Assembly (NCBI RefSeq): GCF_032854445.1
Contig: NC_088303.1
Span: 11,105,501 to 11,169,500 of the forward strand
DNA from: Liolophura sinensis
Lineage: Eukaryota; Mollusca; Polyplacophora; Chitonida; Chitonidae
Length of the DNA: 64,000 nucleotides
Direction: 5' to 3'
Under the pieces are notes generated by a model that did not search any database, was not told the origin of the DNA, and was given only the letters and a program-made list of their open reading frames with translations. Shown one piece after another: positions 1 to 9,201 of the stretch. Every line of letters starts with the position of its first letter. The stretch's first letter is position 1. The position numbers and the translations under genes were made by a program.

Positions 1-460
1 TGTAGTTGCTCTCTTAACGAAGTTATTGCAAAAAGTACAGTCAGAAAAAGTACTTCAGCAAAATCAACACAAAAACTCTCTTGAAAACTGCTAACGTCTC
101 ACTGAAGAACTAGACAGTCAAATACATATAACGTATCGTCATATGTCTACTTGGGATTTCTCCACTCTTTGTACTACAATTCCTTACACAGATTTAAATG
201 ACATTCGATATACAGGTTCTACCAAGTCCATAAAACTGTCACTTTGTCAGTCATATGGGACGGAAATCAAAACAGAAGGAATCGTTTTTCGGCCTACATC
301 AAACATGTTAGAAGTAACATCTAAATATGACCAAAGGCTCGAGTCTGTGATATACCGTTTTGAGCCAAAGCCAGGTGCTCAGGATTGCTTGGAGAGTTTA
401 CACGCTCAAACAAACCACTGATCACTACCATCTCTAGTTTACACCAGCTTTATTACAATT
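1..460 (+). pseudogene. Reverse-transcriptase fossil fragment
   Basis: A short open stretch at 143-421 contains a motif of the form DFSTLCTTIPYTDL. This resembles the DFSTLYTTIPH region of an animal reverse-transcriptase family often found as degenerate copies and related to Penelope-like elements; the family assignment is from memory and tentative. Upstream, 1-130 corresponds to the preceding part (LLTKVLQK and LKNCKxLxEELDSQ in the better preserved copies) but is broken by stops. The same block recurs at 41291-41750, and inverted just downstream at about 660-960. It has no catalytic core and is clearly dead. Confidence 0.6.
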
Positions 461-562
461 ATTAGTTTACTATATGATGACAATCTTAAATACGGGTGCA
501 ACATTTGTAGTTTTCAACAGAGTAGGTTTACGATCACACTCTCCCAATTAGCAGCGTTGTTT

Positions 563-668
563 AAGCTACATGGTAACGTTCACTACCTAAAGTGTTGTTG
601 AAGCTACATGGTAACGTTCACTACCTAAAGTGTTGTTTAAGCTACATGGTGATATTCACTACCTAAAG
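563..668. repeat. 38-bp tandem repeat, three units
   Basis: Units starting AAGCTACATGG begin at 563, 601 and 639, an exact period of 38 bp. The array lies between two inverted reverse-transcriptase fragments (1-460 and 660-960). The same array is at 41838-41941 in copy 2. Confidence 0.9.
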
Positions 669-960
669 ATGGAACAATGAGCGTTAATGCTCATAGTCCT
701 GACAAGGCTAAGGTACCATCGCCGTTTTCCATTCAGTTTACAATCGTATGTTAATTTGAATTTATCCTTACAGTTTTTTTTATAACTAAAGATAGAACGT
801 CTAAAGGTAGACATATGACGACACGGTATATGTATTTGACTGTCTAGTTCTTCAGTGAGACGTTTGCAGTTTTTAAGAAAGTATTTGCTGTTGTACAGAA
901 GTAGTTTTGTCTGACTGTACTTTTGCAATACCTTCGTTAAGAGAGTAAGAGTTAAGAGAG
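660..960 (-). pseudogene. Reverse-transcriptase fossil fragment, inverted
   Basis: The minus strand reads FLKNCKRLTEELDSQIHIP and then the start of the DFSTL block, before it is lost at about 800. It is the inverse of 1-170, so 1-960 is a small palindrome of reverse-transcriptase pieces. In copy 2 the matching place (42060-42430) has about 375 bp more, including the intact DFSTLHTTIP motif, so copy 1 has a deletion here. Confidence 0.6.
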
Positions 961-1078
961 ATTTTTTGTAAAGGTTTCGAGATCGGAGAGGACAATTTTC
1001 TAATTAGCTCTTATATTTATGTTTTTCGGCTCTGAAGACTTCGGACCAACTTTTGTAATACCTTCGTTAAGAGAGCAA

Positions 1079-1395
1079 CTATAAGTTTGGTGGTACAGCT
1101 TCCAGATTCCGCCGTAAATCGAGCTTGGTCTTGGGATTTATTTTTGTACAATTGTGGCATATGTACGGATGTATCCCTCTGGTTGAGAAAGGGCTGATGT
1201 TTTCTCCAGAGTATGGTTTGTTATACAATACGTTGATGTTGTGGCGATTGATGTACTGATATTCAGCTTCTCTACAAGAACCTGATGGGAATAGTTCTTC
1301 CAGTAAATATAACATTATTAGGAGATTTGTGCACAAGAAGAGTAATTTGAAAACCATCAATATGAAGGTTATCAAGTGCCTTTCGCGCAGTAAAG
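1079..1395 (-). pseudogene. Reverse-transcriptase fossil, upstream part
   Basis: A minus-strand open frame of 98 codons (1079-1375) containing NKPYSGENISPFSTRGIHP and KINPKTKLDLRRNLEAVPPN. By position relative to better copies (12877 and 54179 on the plus strand, reading MPQLYKDSK and RSGSCTTTLVVILLTK) it corresponds to the PKLHKNP / KPLSLLLTKIL region preceding the reverse-transcriptase core of the same family. It is frameshifted relative to those copies and is unlikely to encode a protein. Confidence 0.5.
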
Positions 1396-2105
1396 CTCTT
1401 CAGAACTCAGTTTGACTGTCTTCTGAGCATCGGTATTCGTATAAAGGATTGGATACACGAATTTTTTCTTTACAACCTTGGACCAAATGTCAATGCCTGA
1501 AGGTTCTACCTTCTCCCCTTTAGACTAATTTTTTCTTAAGAATTCAAGCTCCGAAAGGAAAATTTTCCAGTTAGCTCTTATATTTATGTTTCCCGGCTGT
1601 GAATACTTCGGACCAATCACCATTATTTACAACATTAAGGTTACTAGTCATGAGATGTTTCCAGGGATTGAAACTAAAGTCTGACGATGCACAGTCACAA
1701 ATGTATCGCCCAGATGTATACTTAGACGCGGAATTATATCTCTTGGATGCGATGTGTTCGGTGTATTAGTGGGAATTATGCATATTTGGACTCTCGTATG
1801 TTGAAACAGAAAGTGTAGAACTGGACGTTGCTCAATATTTTAAGAGAAAGTGCATAGAATAATGTGCGTAGAGCGTGTATGCAATATGGTTGTTTTAGAC
1901 AAACCTACAGGATAGTTCACAGTCATATTGCTCTGAACCGAGTTCCTTAACTTCCTCACACCATGGCACTCGAACAGCTGTGTTGTGTTAATGTCGTGTT
2001 ATTGACTAGATGTTAGGTTGCCAACGGGTCACATTCTGCAGAGAAATATACTGCTGACAACTTGTATATATACAAATGTCCTTTATAATTCTTGACAACT
2101 GGTTT
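1396..2105. other. Non-coding duplicated flank, no gene seen
   Basis: No credible coding region. The stretch repeats at 43010-43735. Parts recur inverted at 12520-12700 and 53570-54010 as the far end of the palindrome arm. A segment near 1790-1910 is kept in the 53740-53960 arm but missing from the 12.7 kb arm. Confidence 0.7.
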
Positions 2106-2365
2106 AGTTTTAACCGTTACCGACTGAGGACTGGTACATTTTACCATTAGAGGGTGAGGGCTGGTATATTTTAATACTAACGGGTTTGAATTGCTTTATA
2201 TTGCTATCAGCGGGTGAGAACTGGTATATTTTACCGTTGGCCTTTGTAGACTGGTATATTTTACCATTAGCGGATGAGGATTGGTATATTTTACAATCAG
2301 TGGGTGAGGATTGGTATATTTTACCATTACCGAGTGTAGACTGGAATACGAATTTCGGATGCATC
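2106..2365 (-). repeat. 30-bp minisatellite, 3' side of gene A
   Basis: About eight degenerate 30-bp units. On the minus strand the unit reads roughly AATGGTAAAATATACCAGTCCTCACCCGCT. Because 30 is a multiple of three and the unit lacks stops in one frame, it yields an open frame with a 10-residue period (NGKIYQSSPA-like). It lies about 0.9 kb beyond the gene A stop codon; gene B has the same minisatellite in the mirrored position. Confidence 0.9.
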
Positions 2366-3236
2366 TTTAGAACGTTTTAGGAGATCTTCATGATCCACTC
2401 TAATTATTCACACCAAAAAATGCCGCTTTAATTGTTTTCATTCTTAAAGAAACACCACCAGCAAACCATTTTAAATTATTGTATACTCTTTCTGATTCTT
2501 TGGGCGGTGGATGTTCTTTGTCTCTCCGTTTTGCGCTGTCAAACGTTCGTTGAAGACCAGTTGTTTACCACCAATACGTTGTGCATATCTGTACGTCACA
2601 TGTGGGAATGTTCGTCCGTAACTTGCCAAAGGGTTTACACCAGGAATTCCGTTTCACTTCATGCATAAACCTGAGCGCGGTCGTGGGATAGGTAGACGAG
2701 TCTTTAGTAAACAATAACAAAACCAGTAAAAATATTTAAATCAAAGTATTATTTCCTTTAACGATGTGGTTTCAAGTTTTAGACATGTTATACATCATAT
2801 AGGCCTTTTTCGAAAATATTGAATAAATCATACCTGTAGCTTTTACCTTGAAAATGACAAACGTAACGCACCTAACAGAATAATCAGTAAATCATCACCT
2901 GCATGCAGTAAACAAAACACGGAGAACGAATTAAGTCTTGAAAAGGATATTTTAATTCCACCTTAATATAGTCAACATGACATCGAAAACTGTTACATGA
3001 TGGCTCTAGAGAACATTTTAACAGAGGAAAGTTTGTTGAAAGTTGATTAGGAATAAGTGTAGCTATGAATGATGACGTTGGGCGTGGTAGATGTTTGTTT
3101 AACTTTTGTGTGTAACTATTTTAACAATTTGCTTGCACTTGACTTGAGATACAAATTACAAACAACACTTCAGATGCATAGACATTATCTCTTTGAAACT
3201 GCGGGAGTAGCCAATAAGTTATACGACAAAGATCAT
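2366..3236. other. 3' flank of gene A, no gene seen
   Basis: Non-coding sequence mirrored at 11101-11985. A 78-codon open frame at 2432-2668 also appears in copy 2, but the matching stretch near gene E (33661-33843) reads differently and nothing in it is recognisable. It may hold the gene A 3' UTR; no clear AATAAA signal was identified close to the stop. Confidence 0.6.
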
Positions 3237-5213
3237 TTACCATTTGTCCATTGGTACAGCTCTGGGGATTTTCAGATCTGTGAATCTACCCGGTTTAACC
3301 AGAGACACGCTAAAGCTACAGAAACCGTTATTCTCACAGCCAATGATGGTTCCTTCACGACCGTTAACACTGAGCTGGTCAAACTGGTCAAGGTATAGGA
3401 CGGCGGAGTTGGAGGCCGTGACACCATCACCTTCTGCCTTGGCCGAGTTGACGACTTCTCCGTTCTGGGTCAGATCCACATGGGCCTCCTTGGTGCTGCC
3501 TTTTTTGCTTTGTACGTGATAGTTGATGGAATAGATCCCTGGCACAGGAGCAGTGAAGACGCCGTATTCTGTGTTGTACCCGCCATTGATGTTTGTGATG
3601 ATGTTGTCAAAGTCAACAGGTGCGGGTTTATAGAAGTACTGGTCAGTGGTTCTGACCACAGATGTGGCCACGGCGTCCTGAGGGTTGACGTATACTTCCG
3701 GCTGAGGCAGTTTCCAGGGAAATCGGTCAGAAGGTCTACCTGGTTGGGCACCTCCGACTCCGCCGGCACCTACTCCCATTCCATTACCTCCAGCACCTCC
3801 AATGCCTCCGGGCCCACCGTCACCTCCAATGCCTCCGGGCACTCCAGCTCCTCCGAATCTTCCAATGCCTCCGGGCCCTCCAGCACCTCCAATGCCTCCG
3901 GACCCTCCAGCACCTCGGACTCTTCCAGCACTTCCGAGTCCTGCACCACTGTCACGTGCACCATCCTGATTAGCTCTTGCAGGACCCTGGCGCCCTCCTC
4001 TACCAAAGGGACCTTCAAACGGGAAACCTGATTAGGAAAGAGATATAGTGTGAAAGAAACACTGAGAAATGAGACGCATAAAGATCAACATATTGGTGCT
4101 GAATTATGTACATGAGCGGCCATCAGAGACCAATCAAGTCATTTACCTGGCAGCTTCTTACCTACAGTATGTACTCGGTCGCTATATATTCTAAACGAGA
4201 GGACTGTTCCCACTGGGGCAAGGTAACATATGCGGAACTCAAATAGCTGAATCGAAGATTTCCTTCAAACCTGAATATGTTTCAGACCTGATTTGCTTGG
4301 TGATAAAATAGTTAAATAAGTTAAAATATCCTAATAAAACGATGGGTCTGTTTTTGGAAGATCTGAAGAAGGTTTGCTAGCCTAACTTTAATTACCCCAA
4401 ACCCTGAAGTATATACATTGGTAATAAATGTTATCACCTCACTTTAGTGGAGCAGTTATAACAAACTGCGGCTATTTCAGGTCATAAAGGTATTATATAG
4501 ACTAAACATGGTCAAGGGTTTCTGTTGTATATTTCTGTTCTTTCATTTTCATTTAGCGGCAAATTCTTACCCCTTGGGTGCGATTAATGCCCACGTAAAG
4601 TATCTGTCAAACGGTAAATATTTTAGACTTAAATCTAATTATTACAGAACATAAATGTTTTAAACTGAGGGAATGTCCATGTATCTTAGGAAATTTACAT
4701 ATATGGTCTATCTTACGATCTGTTATCTAAAGGCGGAGTATATCCATACGTCTGACCGCTTATTAAAGAGCGTCAGTCTTAGAGCATGCAAACAGGACTG
4801 GTTGGAGCTGTGTTTAGTATATGTGACTTGGTAGGGTTTGATGTTATGCTGTCTTCCACATAGTGCTTCAGTGGGGGCAGCCCATTGACACCATGGACTC
4901 ACGCCACCACAAGAAGACGCCTTATATGTACACACACGTAATGACTCTTCATCGTCAAATGATAATAGCAATAAAGTATTGCTAAATATGACATGAAACC
5001 CCAAGAATGCATATACATACCCCCTTTTAACCAACTATTTAATTATTGTCTTTGTAATGAAATAATTATCATTTTATAACATTCTCCACGGCATGATATG
5101 CCTGAAAGGTATATCTTACCTGGACCATGGTTGTAGTAAGGTGGAGACCAACCACCGAATGCAGGAATGACGAACATACAGACGGCGACCGTGACAAGAG
5201 TCAGAGACGCCAT
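3237..5213 (-). CDS. Gene A: secreted Gly-Gly-X / C1q-domain protein
   Basis: Two coding exons on the minus strand: exon 1 5213-5120 and exon 2 4027-3237, with a 1092-bp GT-AG intron in phase 1, giving 294 residues. Exon 1 encodes a signal peptide (MASLTLVTVAVCMFVIPAFG, probable cleavage after residue 20), then GWSPPYY. Exon 2 starts FPFEGPFGRGGRQGP, continues with about 20 Gly-Gly-X triplets (GGI, GGA, GGP), and ends in a C1q domain of about 125 residues. The stretch from FDNIITNINGGY to GIYSINY fits the C1q family signature except Ile for the last conserved Phe. Probably an extracellular trimer; ligand unknown. Odd point: the Cys in GDCVTASNS of all other members is Gly here. The start follows a TATA box by about 100 bp. 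Exon 2 is much richer in GC than its surroundings. Known: C1q domains trimerise. Inferred: matrix or humoral role. Confidence 0.9.
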
Positions 5214-5299
5214 GTTTGTAGGCTGATCTGAGGACTCACAAGTAATTCTTCTCCAAAAATCTTCTGTAAAACTGTCCCAGAAGCGTTGTGTTGTCTCCG

Positions 5300-5370
5300 G
5301 TACACCTAATCACTTATATACACGTTGAGTAGGGTGGGGACCAAATAAGTTACCTTGAGGAATGTTTTAT
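5300..5370 (-). promoter_or_regulatory. Promoter block of gene A
   Basis: On the minus strand CCTCAAGGTAACTTATTTGG is followed by CCCCACCCTACTCAACG and a TATA box TATATAAG at 5320-5313. The same block precedes B, E, A' and B', and a damaged version precedes C and C'. The expected start of transcription is about 25-30 bp downstream, leaving a 5' UTR of about 75 bp before the ATG at 5213. Confidence 0.8.
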
Positions 5371-6273
5371 TTGCAATATACGCTTTGATGTTATTGAAAA
5401 GAAATAAGAAAAGAAGCAAGGTTTACTGTTATCTAATATGCAATTTCAAATCAATGGTTATGGGATCGAGCTTATTTTTAACTTGAGGCTTAAATGATAC
5501 TATACTGATTATACCTAAAAACAGGAGATTACACGTCTTCTGGTTTCATCATTATACCGAATGTTTGCTTTTTGATGCTCTTTATAAATAATAATTTCGG
5601 GACGTATGAGATGACTGTTTGTTTAACCTTCGCATTTGCATATGAGATTTAATGATAATTTTTTATTTGATGATTGTTTGCCGCTGTCAGTGTAATTAAC
5701 ATGCATGCTGCTCTTAGCGTATATTACGACAAAATCAGATTTATCAGTGTTGAGTTTTCAAAAAGGTTGACTATATCTACACTGATATTGAGCCTAGTCA
5801 TCGACTCTGTGCTGTTTTAGGATGTAATCTGTGTTATAACTGTGGGTTGTAAGCCAAAAGAAATAAAACGACTGAGGAAGTATACTGTGTGATACGACAA
5901 TGACGGGTAAGTGTTGACGAAAAAAAAACATCGCCTTAACCAACTTTTTGTGAAATTAGACAGCTCGAGATCTCAAAAGTTTTTTAAGCAAAGGTAAAAC
6001 GAAACATGCTGTGATTTTATAGATTGTGGTAAGAAATCGTTGTTGGAAAATACAAAAAGGTTTCCCTGTAATAGATGTTGAGCAATGTGGAGATCAATGC
6101 CAGCATCTGTAAAGTATAATGGTGTATAATATATGAATTTAGCAGCTCATGAACTGAACTGCTGTATTATATTGTATCAGTATCAGTATGTTTAGTGTGA
6201 AAAAACTAGCTTCCTTTTGGATACGTTTCAATAATCAGAACTAAATTTTCAAATTAAATTAAATGAGACGAAC
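5371..6273. other. Upstream arm between gene A and satellite
   Basis: Non-coding, mirrored as 7930-9050 on the gene B side and repeated at 46969-47881. The innermost part (about 6210-6273, AAATTTTCAAATTAAATTAAATGAGACGAAC) is the inverse of 7931-7980 on the far side of the satellite and marks the inner end of the palindrome arm. No open frame of interest. Confidence 0.7.
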
Positions 6274-7929
6274 GTTAACTTTATAAAATTGGGTAATACC
6301 ATATATAAACAGTGTACATTTATTCCGATGAGTACCAATTGTGCTCTCATAATTCATTCAGTAGTGTAGGAAAAACAGCTAAAGGGAGAGAAGCGTAAAA
6401 AAGGATAAGGGAAACATGATGTGGTGTTAACTTTATAAAATTGGGTGATACCATAGATAAACAGTGTACATTTATTCCGATGAGTACCAATTGTGCTCTC
6501 CTTTTGGTGATCTCATAATTCATTCAGTAGTGTAGGAAAAACAGCTTAAGGGAGAGAAGCGTAAAAAAGGATAAGGGAAACCTGATGTGGTGTTAACTTT
6601 ATAAAATTGGGTGATACCATATATAAACAGTGTATATTTATTCCGATGAGTACCAATTGTGCTCTCCTTTTGGTGGTCTCATAATTCATTCAGTAGTGTA
6701 GGAAAAACAACTTAAGGGAGAGAAGCGTAAAAAATTATCAGAGAAACCTGATGTGGTGTTAACTTTATAAAATTGGGTGATATCATATATAAACAGTGTA
6801 CATTTATTCCGATGAGAACCAACTGTGCTCTCCTTTTGGTGATCTCAAAATTCATTCAGAAGTGTAGGAAAAACAACTTAAGAGAGAGACACGTAAAAAA
6901 GGATAAGGGAAACCTGATGAGGTGTTAACTTTATAAAATTGGGTGATACTATATATAAACAGTGTACATTTATTCCGATGAGTACCAATTGTGCTCTCCT
7001 TTTGGTGATCTCATAATTCATTCAGTAGTGTAGGAAAAACAGCTTAAGGGAGAGAAGCGTAAAAAAGGATAAGGGAAACATGATGTGGTGTTAACTTTAT
7101 AAAATTGGATGATACCATATATAAACAGTGTATATTTATTCCGATGAGTACCAATTGTGCTCTCCTTTTGGTGGTCTCATAATTCATTCAGTAGTGTAGG
7201 AAAAACAGCTTAAGGGAGAGAAGCGTAAAAAATTATCAGAGAAACCTGATGTGGTGTTAACTTTATAAAATTGGGTGATATCATATATAAACAGTGTACA
7301 TTTATTCCGATGAGAACCAACTGTGCTCTCCTTTTGGTGATCTCAAAATTCATTCAGAAGTGTAGGAAAAACAACTTAAGAGAGAGACACGTAAAAAAGG
7401 ATAAGGGAAACCTGATGAGGTGTTAACTTTATAAAATTGGGTGATACTATATATAAACAGTGTACATTTATTCCAATGAGTACCAGTTGTGCTCTCCTTT
7501 TGGTGGTCTCATAATTCATTCAGTAGTGTAGGAAAAACAACTTAAGGGAGAGAAGCGTAAGAAAGGATAAGGGAAACCTGATGAGGTGTTAACTTTATAA
7601 AATTGGGTGATGCCATATATAAACATTGTACATTTATTCCGATGAGTACCAGTTGTGCTCTCATTTTGGTGGTCTCATAATTCATTCAGTAGTGTAGGAA
7701 AAACAGCTTATGGGAGAGAAGCGTAAGAAAGGATAAGGGAAACCTGATGTGGTGTTAACTTTATAAAATTGGGTGATATCATATATAAACAGTATATTTT
7801 TATTTCGATGAGTACCAGTTGTGCTCTCCTTTTGGTGGTTTCATTATTCATTCAGTAGTGTAGGAAAAACAACTTAAGGGAGAAAAGCGTAAGAAAGGAT
7901 AAGGGAAACCTGATGTGGTGTTAACTTTA
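6274..7929 (+). repeat. 166-bp satellite array, 10 units
   Basis: Units beginning GTTAACTTTATAAAATTGGG start at 6274, 6426, 6592, 6758, 6924, 7090, 7256, 7422, 7588 and 7754, ending at a partial GTTAACTTTAT at 7920. The period is exactly 166 bp except the first unit (152 bp, lacking CCTTTTGGTGATCT). Marker variants (AAATTATCAGAG; then GAGAACCAACTG with CAAAATTCATTCAGAAG) recur every third unit in 6592-7422, indicating a local 498-bp higher-order repeat. The first half of each unit translates as KLGDTIYKQCTFIPMSTNC, a fragment of the reverse-transcriptase fossil seen elsewhere in the window. Confidence 0.95.
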
Positions 7930-9049
7930 TGTGCGTTCCTCTCATTTAATTTAATTTTTGAAAATTTAGTCCTAAATTGTTAAAAAGTATTAAGACGTGA
8001 GCTCGTTTTTTTCATACTAAACATTGACTGACAGAATGTATTATAGCAGTTCAGGTGATGAGTCAGATATTATACATCACTATACCTTATAGATGCTGAC
8101 ATAGATCTCCACATTGCTCAACATCTACTACAGGAAAGCCTTGTTTGTATTTTGAGACACCAATTTCTTACCGCAATTTATATAAGGAGGGCATTTTTCT
8201 TTCTACCTTTCGTTAACAAACCTTTGATATCATGAACTGTCTGATTTTATAAAGAGTGTGTAAGGTCATATACTTTTAAAGGCTCGTAATTGTGCGGGGT
8301 TCAGTAATAATAATGAAGTCAATGCATTACCAAGTAAATATAAAAGGGTTTCACTACGATCCCGGCATGTTGGTCGAAAGCTAATGAAACCGTTTACTTT
8401 TGCGTGGTGATGCCTTGACTTCATTATTATAAGTTAATAAGGTTATTTTCCTTTCATCAGCACTTCTTTGTCTTTAAAGGTCCGTCTTTGTCGTATCACA
8501 CAGTAAACTCCCTCGGTCGTTTTATTTGTTTTGGCTCACCACCCACAATTATGACACAGATTACATCCTAAAACAGTTCATAGTCGATGACTTGGCCCTA
8601 ACATCAGTGACAGAAGACTGGTTAGGTTTAGATGTAAACCTTTTTGAAAACTCAACATCAAATCATCTGATTTTATGGTAATAGGCGCTAAGAGCAGCAT
8701 GTATCCTAGTTACACTGACAGGGACAAAGACTCAACAAATAAGAAATTATCATTTAATCTCATATGGAAATACGAAGGTTGCACAAAGAAATCATCTCAT
8801 ACGTCCCGAAATTCTTCTTTATGAAGACAATCAAAAAGCAAACACTCGATATAAGAATGAAAACAGAAGACGTGTAATCTCCTGTTTTTAGGTATAATCA
8901 ATATAGTAGCATTTATACGGCTAAAATGAAAAATAAGGATGATGCAATAATGTAACCATTATTTAAAAACTGCATATTATATAACACTAAACCTTGTTTC
9001 TTTTCTCATTTCTTTTCATTAATAACGAAGCCCATATTGCAAATAAAAC
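7930..9049. other. Upstream arm between satellite and gene B
   Basis: Non-coding mirror of 5371-6273, repeated at 49205-50325. Parts recur at 13730-14255 (before gene C), 16500-16750 and 36890-37340. It includes the hairpin at 8305-8435. No credible coding region. Confidence 0.7.
8305..8435. repeat. Short hairpin element
   Basis: AATAATAATGAAGTCAATGC near 8305 is the inverse of GCCTTGACTTCATTATTAT near 8412-8431. The arms extend to about 35 bp with mismatches, around a core of about 65 bp. It also occurs at 49578-49709, and half of it at 37225-37260. It may be a MITE-like insertion; gene A's mirrored arm does not show it clearly. Confidence 0.5.
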
Positions 9050-9105
9050 ATTCCTCAAGGTAACTTATGTGGTTCCCACCCTACTCAGCGTGTATATAAG
9101 TGATC
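9050..9105 (+). promoter_or_regulatory. Promoter block of gene B
   Basis: CCTCAAGGTAACTTATGTGG, then CCCACCCTACTCAGCG and TATATAAG at 9093-9100. This is the same order and spacing as at genes A, E, A' and B'. The ATG at 9202 is about 109 bp downstream of the TATA box. Confidence 0.82.
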
Positions 9106-9201
9106 AGGTGTACCGGAGAATACACAGCGCTTGAGGAGCAGCTTTACACAAGACTTTTCGGAGACAGAACTACTTGGGAGTCCTCAGATCAACCTACAAA
9201 C

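Noticed and set aside
2432-2668. 78-codon frame as a small gene (also 44059-44295)
   Set aside because: It lies in the duplicated 3' flank; the related stretch near gene E does not keep the frame, and no domain or splice signal was found.
3770-4018. True collagen domain in the Gly-rich tract
   Set aside because: The register is Gly-Gly-X with very little proline, not the proline-rich Gly-X-Y of collagens; a triple helix remains possible but cannot be called.
9100-9201. Upstream in-frame Met before gene B (and 50372 before B', 30998 before E)
   Set aside because: It lies in the TATA box, so it is upstream of the transcript; the ATG at 9202 begins a good signal peptide and is conserved in all members.
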